Shown in pieces: positions 5,845 through 8,147 of a DNA stretch of 8,147 nucleotides. The stretch lies in contig DGIF01000014.1 of assembly GCA_002393165.1 (NCBI GenBank), positions 1 through 8,147 of the forward strand. The letters are read 5' to 3'. The position numbers and the translations under genes are program-made. This DNA is from Candidatus Saccharibacteria bacterium UBA3829. Its GTDB lineage: Bacteria; Patescibacteriota; Saccharimonadia; Saccharimonadales; Saccharimonadaceae. The first letter of the stretch is position 1, and every line of letters starts with the position of its first letter. The notes under the pieces are model-generated. The model saw only the letters and a list, made by a program, of their open reading frames with translations. It ran no database searches and had not been told where the DNA came from.

Positions 5845-6839
5845 TGGCAGCTAAACCATTAATATCAATAATCGTCCCTGTCTATAACGTAGAAGCATAT
5901 CTGAGGGAATGCATCGAATCGATACTCGCGCAAACCTATCAAAACTTAGAAATTATTTTAATAAACGATGGGTCCACTGATCAATCAGAGAATATCCTAA
6001 ATGACTATGCTAAACGCTTTAAAAATATCAAGGCTATTCATCAAAAGCATGGCGGCGTATCAAGTGCACGTAACACCGGCATAAAACATGCTTCTGGAGA
6101 ATGGATATCATTCGTAGATCCGGATGACTATGCAAAGAACAACTTTGTTGAAACACTTTACGAAATAGCCATCAAGAACAAGGCCGACATCTCAACCTGC
6201 AGCTTTACATCATTTTCAGAAGAAAAAAGCATCCTGAAGAACCCGCCCATCTGGCCCGCAAAACCGCTCTCGGGCCACAACGCGATCAATGAATCAATGA
6301 AGCACAAACGTCCAGCCTACTTACCATTGAACTTATTCCGAGCGTCATTATTCCGTAACGGAAGCATCAGCTTCCCAGTTGGCCAGGAATACGAAGATAT
6401 AGCTGCCAAAATCAAACTTCTCTACTACGCCAAAAAAGTAGCCTTCACTAACCAAAAGCTATACATGTACCGAATCAGGAAAGACAGCATCACCGGCAAA
6501 AAATTCTCCGCGTCGCGCTATCGCGATTTCACAGACGCCCTGCGAGATGTCAGAGAATTCCTCGAAAAGTCAACCGACCAGGCCAAGTTCATATATCTAA
6601 ACTACTTCGAATTTTACTCCATGGTAACGTTGCTGAATTATTTAGCTCGAGAAAAGAAAACCCCTGACACCAAAAAATACTGGCGAGAGATCCGTAAAAA
6701 GCTCATTTCCGTGTATCGCAAAACGACGTTCCCATCAACCAAAACGAAAGTCATTTATACACTAATTATGATTCTCTCCGCAAGCAGACCGTTTTATTCT
6801 TCCCTTTACAAAATATCGAAAAAGACATCCGGCAAATAG
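5844..6839 (+). CDS. Family 2 glycosyltransferase
   Basis: This 331-residue protein has a textbook GT-A family 2 domain in its first 110 residues: ISIIVPVYNVEAYL at 7-20, INDGSTD at 40-46, GGVSSARNTG at 70-79 and the metal and nucleotide-binding DPDD at 92-95 (in the position usually held by DSDD or DADD). GQEYEDIA near 180 carries the acidic pair often found at the catalytic-base position. It should transfer a sugar from a nucleotide-sugar donor to a growing lipid-linked oligosaccharide in the cytoplasm; the sugar cannot be predicted. The C-terminal 100 residues are basic with one mildly hydrophobic patch (about 304-316), suggesting peripheral membrane contact rather than a clear membrane span. 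It starts on the last base of the preceding stop codon. The next gene follows after 49 bp, with a promoter-like sequence in between. Confidence 0.93.
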   Translation: MAAKPLISIIVPVYNVEAYLRECIESILAQTYQNLEIILINDGSTDQSENILNDYAKRFKNIKAIHQKHGGVSSARNTGIKHASGEWISFVDPDDYAKNNFVETLYEIAIKNKADISTCSFTSFSEEKSILKNPPIWPAKPLSGHNAINESMKHKRPAYLPLNLFRASLFRNGSISFPVGQEYEDIAAKIKLLYYAKKVAFTNQKLYMYRIRKDSITGKKFSASRYRDFTDALRDVREFLEKSTDQAKFIYLNYFEFYSMVTLLNYLAREKKTPDTKKYWREIRKKLISVYRKTTFPSTKTKVIYTLIMILSASRPFYSSLYKISKKTSGK

Positions 6840-6868
6840 CCCAGCCCAGATACATCAATCGCAAAATA

Positions 6869-6877
6869 TGATACAAT
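6869..6877 (+). promoter_or_regulatory. Extended -10 promoter candidate before the pyruvyl transferase gene
   Basis: TGATACAAT is an extended -10 motif with hexamer TACAAT (6872-6877). It ends 11 nt before the ATG at 6889, the same distance as for the EpsG-family gene, so the leader would be about 5 nt. There is no convincing -35 hexamer. It would give an internal start within the cluster, in addition to any read-through from 3485-3513. Confidence 0.55.
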
Positions 6878-6888
6878 ACTAAAAGAGT

Positions 6889-8025
6889 ATGAAGAAAAAG
6901 AAGATCGGCACAATTACATTCCACTCGTCATATAATCATGGTTCCGCCTTGCAGGCTTACGCATTGCAGGAATACATTCTAGGCCAGTTTGGCCAACAAT
7001 ACGACTATCAAATCGTCAACTTACGAACCAAACGGCAAAAAGACTTGTACAATAAACCGTTCGGATTTTACGACGCTAAAAGCATGATTAAAAAAATTGT
7101 TTATTTTAAATACAAAAAAATGTTCTTAAAAAGAAAAGAGCGCTATGAAAATTTCTTGAAAAACAATTTACGCCTCACTGCCGAATACGAAAACCTCGAC
7201 GAGCTAAAAAAGGCTAACCTTGATTTTGATTTTCTAATCAGCGGCAGCGACCAAATTTGGAACTATACCATCCTAGACTTCGATTGGGCCTTCTTCCTAG
7301 AATTTGGGGGCGACAAAGCCAAGCGTCTATCCTATGCGGCCAGCTTCGGGCCCAAAACCCTAAGCTGCAACCAAGAAACGAAATCCCGCCTACAAAAAGA
7401 CCTCAGACAATATTCAAACATCTCAGTTAGAGAACAAGGCAGTTTAGATAATTTAAAAAAAGTCATCGATATAGACGACAGCAAAGTCTCAATCAACGCC
7501 GACCCGACTCTGCTACTGGGTAAATCCAGTTGGGACAGTTTAACCGGATCCCCAATCGAAAAAGGTGACTATATTTTTCTGTACGACTTAAAAAACAAAA
7601 AAGAAGCTTACAAAATTGCCAAGGAACTATCAAAAAAATATCATCTGCCAATAATCGTCGTCAGAGAAAAGGCCAGACTAATTATGCCTCACCCAAACAT
7701 TAAAAAAAGGTATGATGCCGGCCCGATCGAGTTCTTGAACTACATAAAATACGCAAAAATCGTTGTTTCCACATCATTCCACGGCAATGTCTTTTCAATT
7801 ATATTCAACAAGCCATTCCTCGCCGTTGACGGCAACAAGGATCTTCGTATAAATAATATTCTAAAACTCGCCAAGCTATCCGACCGGTCCATCTCCACCA
7901 AAGATGAACTTGCCAATAAAGACATCTTCAATATTGATTTTAGCCACAGTGGCGACGTGTTCAAGGAAGAGCAGCGCAAATCCAAGGCATACCTCGCTAA
8001 GGCCTTCAATGTGAGGCAAAAATGA
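6889..8025 (+). CDS. Polysaccharide pyruvyl transferase family protein
   Basis: The 378-residue protein matches the polysaccharide pyruvyl transferase family (PF04230, CsaB/WcaK type), GT-B-like cytoplasmic enzymes. Typical members add a PEP-derived pyruvyl ketal to a sugar of a surface polymer, though the family also contains members of unproven chemistry. Landmarks: KIGTITFHSSYNHGSALQAY at 5-24, FLISGSDQIWN at 115-125, ISVREQ at 178-183, NADPTLLL at 203-210, DAGPIEFLNYIKYAK at 276-290 and STSFHGNVFSIIFNKPF at 294-310 with H298. The N-terminal motif starts right after the first few residues, which supports the ATG at 6889. AAAAGAG just upstream could be a weak ribosome site but overlaps the predicted transcription start. 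It shares a 4-bp ATGA overlap with the next gene. If it is a true pyruvyl transferase it modifies the polymer made by the neighbouring glycosyltransferases. Confidence 0.9.
   Translation: MKKKKIGTITFHSSYNHGSALQAYALQEYILGQFGQQYDYQIVNLRTKRQKDLYNKPFGFYDAKSMIKKIVYFKYKKMFLKRKERYENFLKNNLRLTAEYENLDELKKANLDFDFLISGSDQIWNYTILDFDWAFFLEFGGDKAKRLSYAASFGPKTLSCNQETKSRLQKDLRQYSNISVREQGSLDNLKKVIDIDDSKVSINADPTLLLGKSSWDSLTGSPIEKGDYIFLYDLKNKKEAYKIAKELSKKYHLPIIVVREKARLIMPHPNIKKRYDAGPIEFLNYIKYAKIVVSTSFHGNVFSIIFNKPFLAVDGNKDLRINNILKLAKLSDRSISTKDELANKDIFNIDFSHSGDVFKEEQRKSKAYLAKAFNVRQK
8012..8016 (+). promoter_or_regulatory. Shine-Dalgarno for the second GT2 gene
   Basis: TGAGG sits 5 nt before the ATG at 8022, within the end of the pyruvyl transferase gene. 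It sets the start of the partial gene in the ATGA overlap. Confidence 0.65.
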
Positions 8026-8147
8026 ACAAAAATTTAGTCTCCATTATTATCCCGCTATATAATTCAGGGGCCTACATCTCGGAATGCGTTTCATCGTGCC
8101 TGTCGCAAACACACAAAGACGTCGAGATCATCGTTGTCGACGACGGC
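8022..8147 (+). CDS. Family 2 glycosyltransferase, N-terminal part (cut by window edge)
   Basis: The 42 codons present read as the start of a GT2 domain: LVSIIIPLYNSGAYISEC at 5-22, CLSQTHKDVEIIVVDDG at 26-42. The nucleotide-binding VVDDG strand is reached at the window edge; the DxD motif and the rest of the protein lie beyond it. It is similar in plan to the GT2 at 5844-6839 but clearly distinct in sequence, so it is a second transferase rather than a tandem copy. It overlaps the preceding gene by 4 bp (ATGA) and has a Shine-Dalgarno sequence 5 nt upstream, so it belongs to the same transcription unit. Confidence 0.9.
   Translation, partial: MNKNLVSIIIPLYNSGAYISECVSSCLSQTHKDVEIIVVDDG

Noticed and set aside
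4663..8147. Possible recent horizontal transfer or mobile element in the polysaccharide cluster
   Set aside because: No transposase, integrase, tRNA, terminal repeat or clear break in style at the cluster start was seen; the somewhat A-richer codon use alone is not enough.
1..8147. CRISPR arrays, tRNA or rRNA genes
   Set aside because: No regularly spaced direct repeats and no recognisable tRNA cloverleaf or rRNA segments were found by reading both strands.

Overview
The window reads as a bacterial chromosome segment with compact, nearly gapless gene packing, standard genetic code (no internal TGA recoding needed) and moderate GC. Several traits suggest a small-genome bacterium of the Patescibacteria/CPR type, most likely Saccharibacteria-like: the style of the pyruvate kinase, the heavily charged hypothetical membrane proteins, and promoters whose -10 box sits so close to the ATG that the mRNA must be leaderless or almost so. 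This taxonomic call is an inference from sequence character, not from a database match.

Layout. (1) 1-539, minus strand: the N-terminal 179 codons of an unrecognised single-pass membrane protein that runs off the window. (2) 540-584: a 45-bp divergent promoter region that is a near-perfect inverted repeat; each arm carries an extended -10 element exactly 6 nt from an ATG. (3) 585-2012, plus: pyruvate kinase, complete. (4) 2019-3353, minus: a membrane-anchored phosphodiester glycosidase (NAGPA-like) domain protein that converges on pyruvate kinase with only 6 bp between the stop codons; its start is placed at 3353 because a consensus promoter occupies the sequence just upstream. (5) 3354-3524: divergent intergenic region with a consensus promoter at each end and an unexplained GC-rich, hairpin-containing block between them. 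(6) 3525 to the window end, plus: a surface-glycopolymer locus with an EpsG-family polymerase-like membrane protein, a CDP-glycerol glycerophosphotransferase (TagB/TagF) family protein, a family 2 glycosyltransferase, a polysaccharide pyruvyl transferase family protein, and the first 42 codons of a second family 2 glycosyltransferase. Most junctions overlap (17 bp, 1 bp, 4 bp); the one gap (6840-6888) holds its own promoter-like sequence.

How the genes fit together. The plus-strand cluster would build and decorate a cell-surface polysaccharide or teichoic-acid-like polymer: two GT2 enzymes add sugars, the TagF-like protein could add polyol-phosphate units, the pyruvyl transferase could add a pyruvyl ketal or act as a related transferase, and the EpsG protein would polymerise or handle lipid-linked units at the membrane. 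The phosphodiester glycosidase, transcribed divergently, is a plausible extracytoplasmic partner. No flippase, initiating phosphoglycosyltransferase or nucleotide-sugar gene lies in the window; these would be expected outside it.

The most notable signal is regulatory: promoter-proximal genes have leaderless or roughly 5-nt-leader promoters, while operon-internal genes have Shine-Dalgarno sequences, so the two initiation modes appear to be partitioned by gene position.
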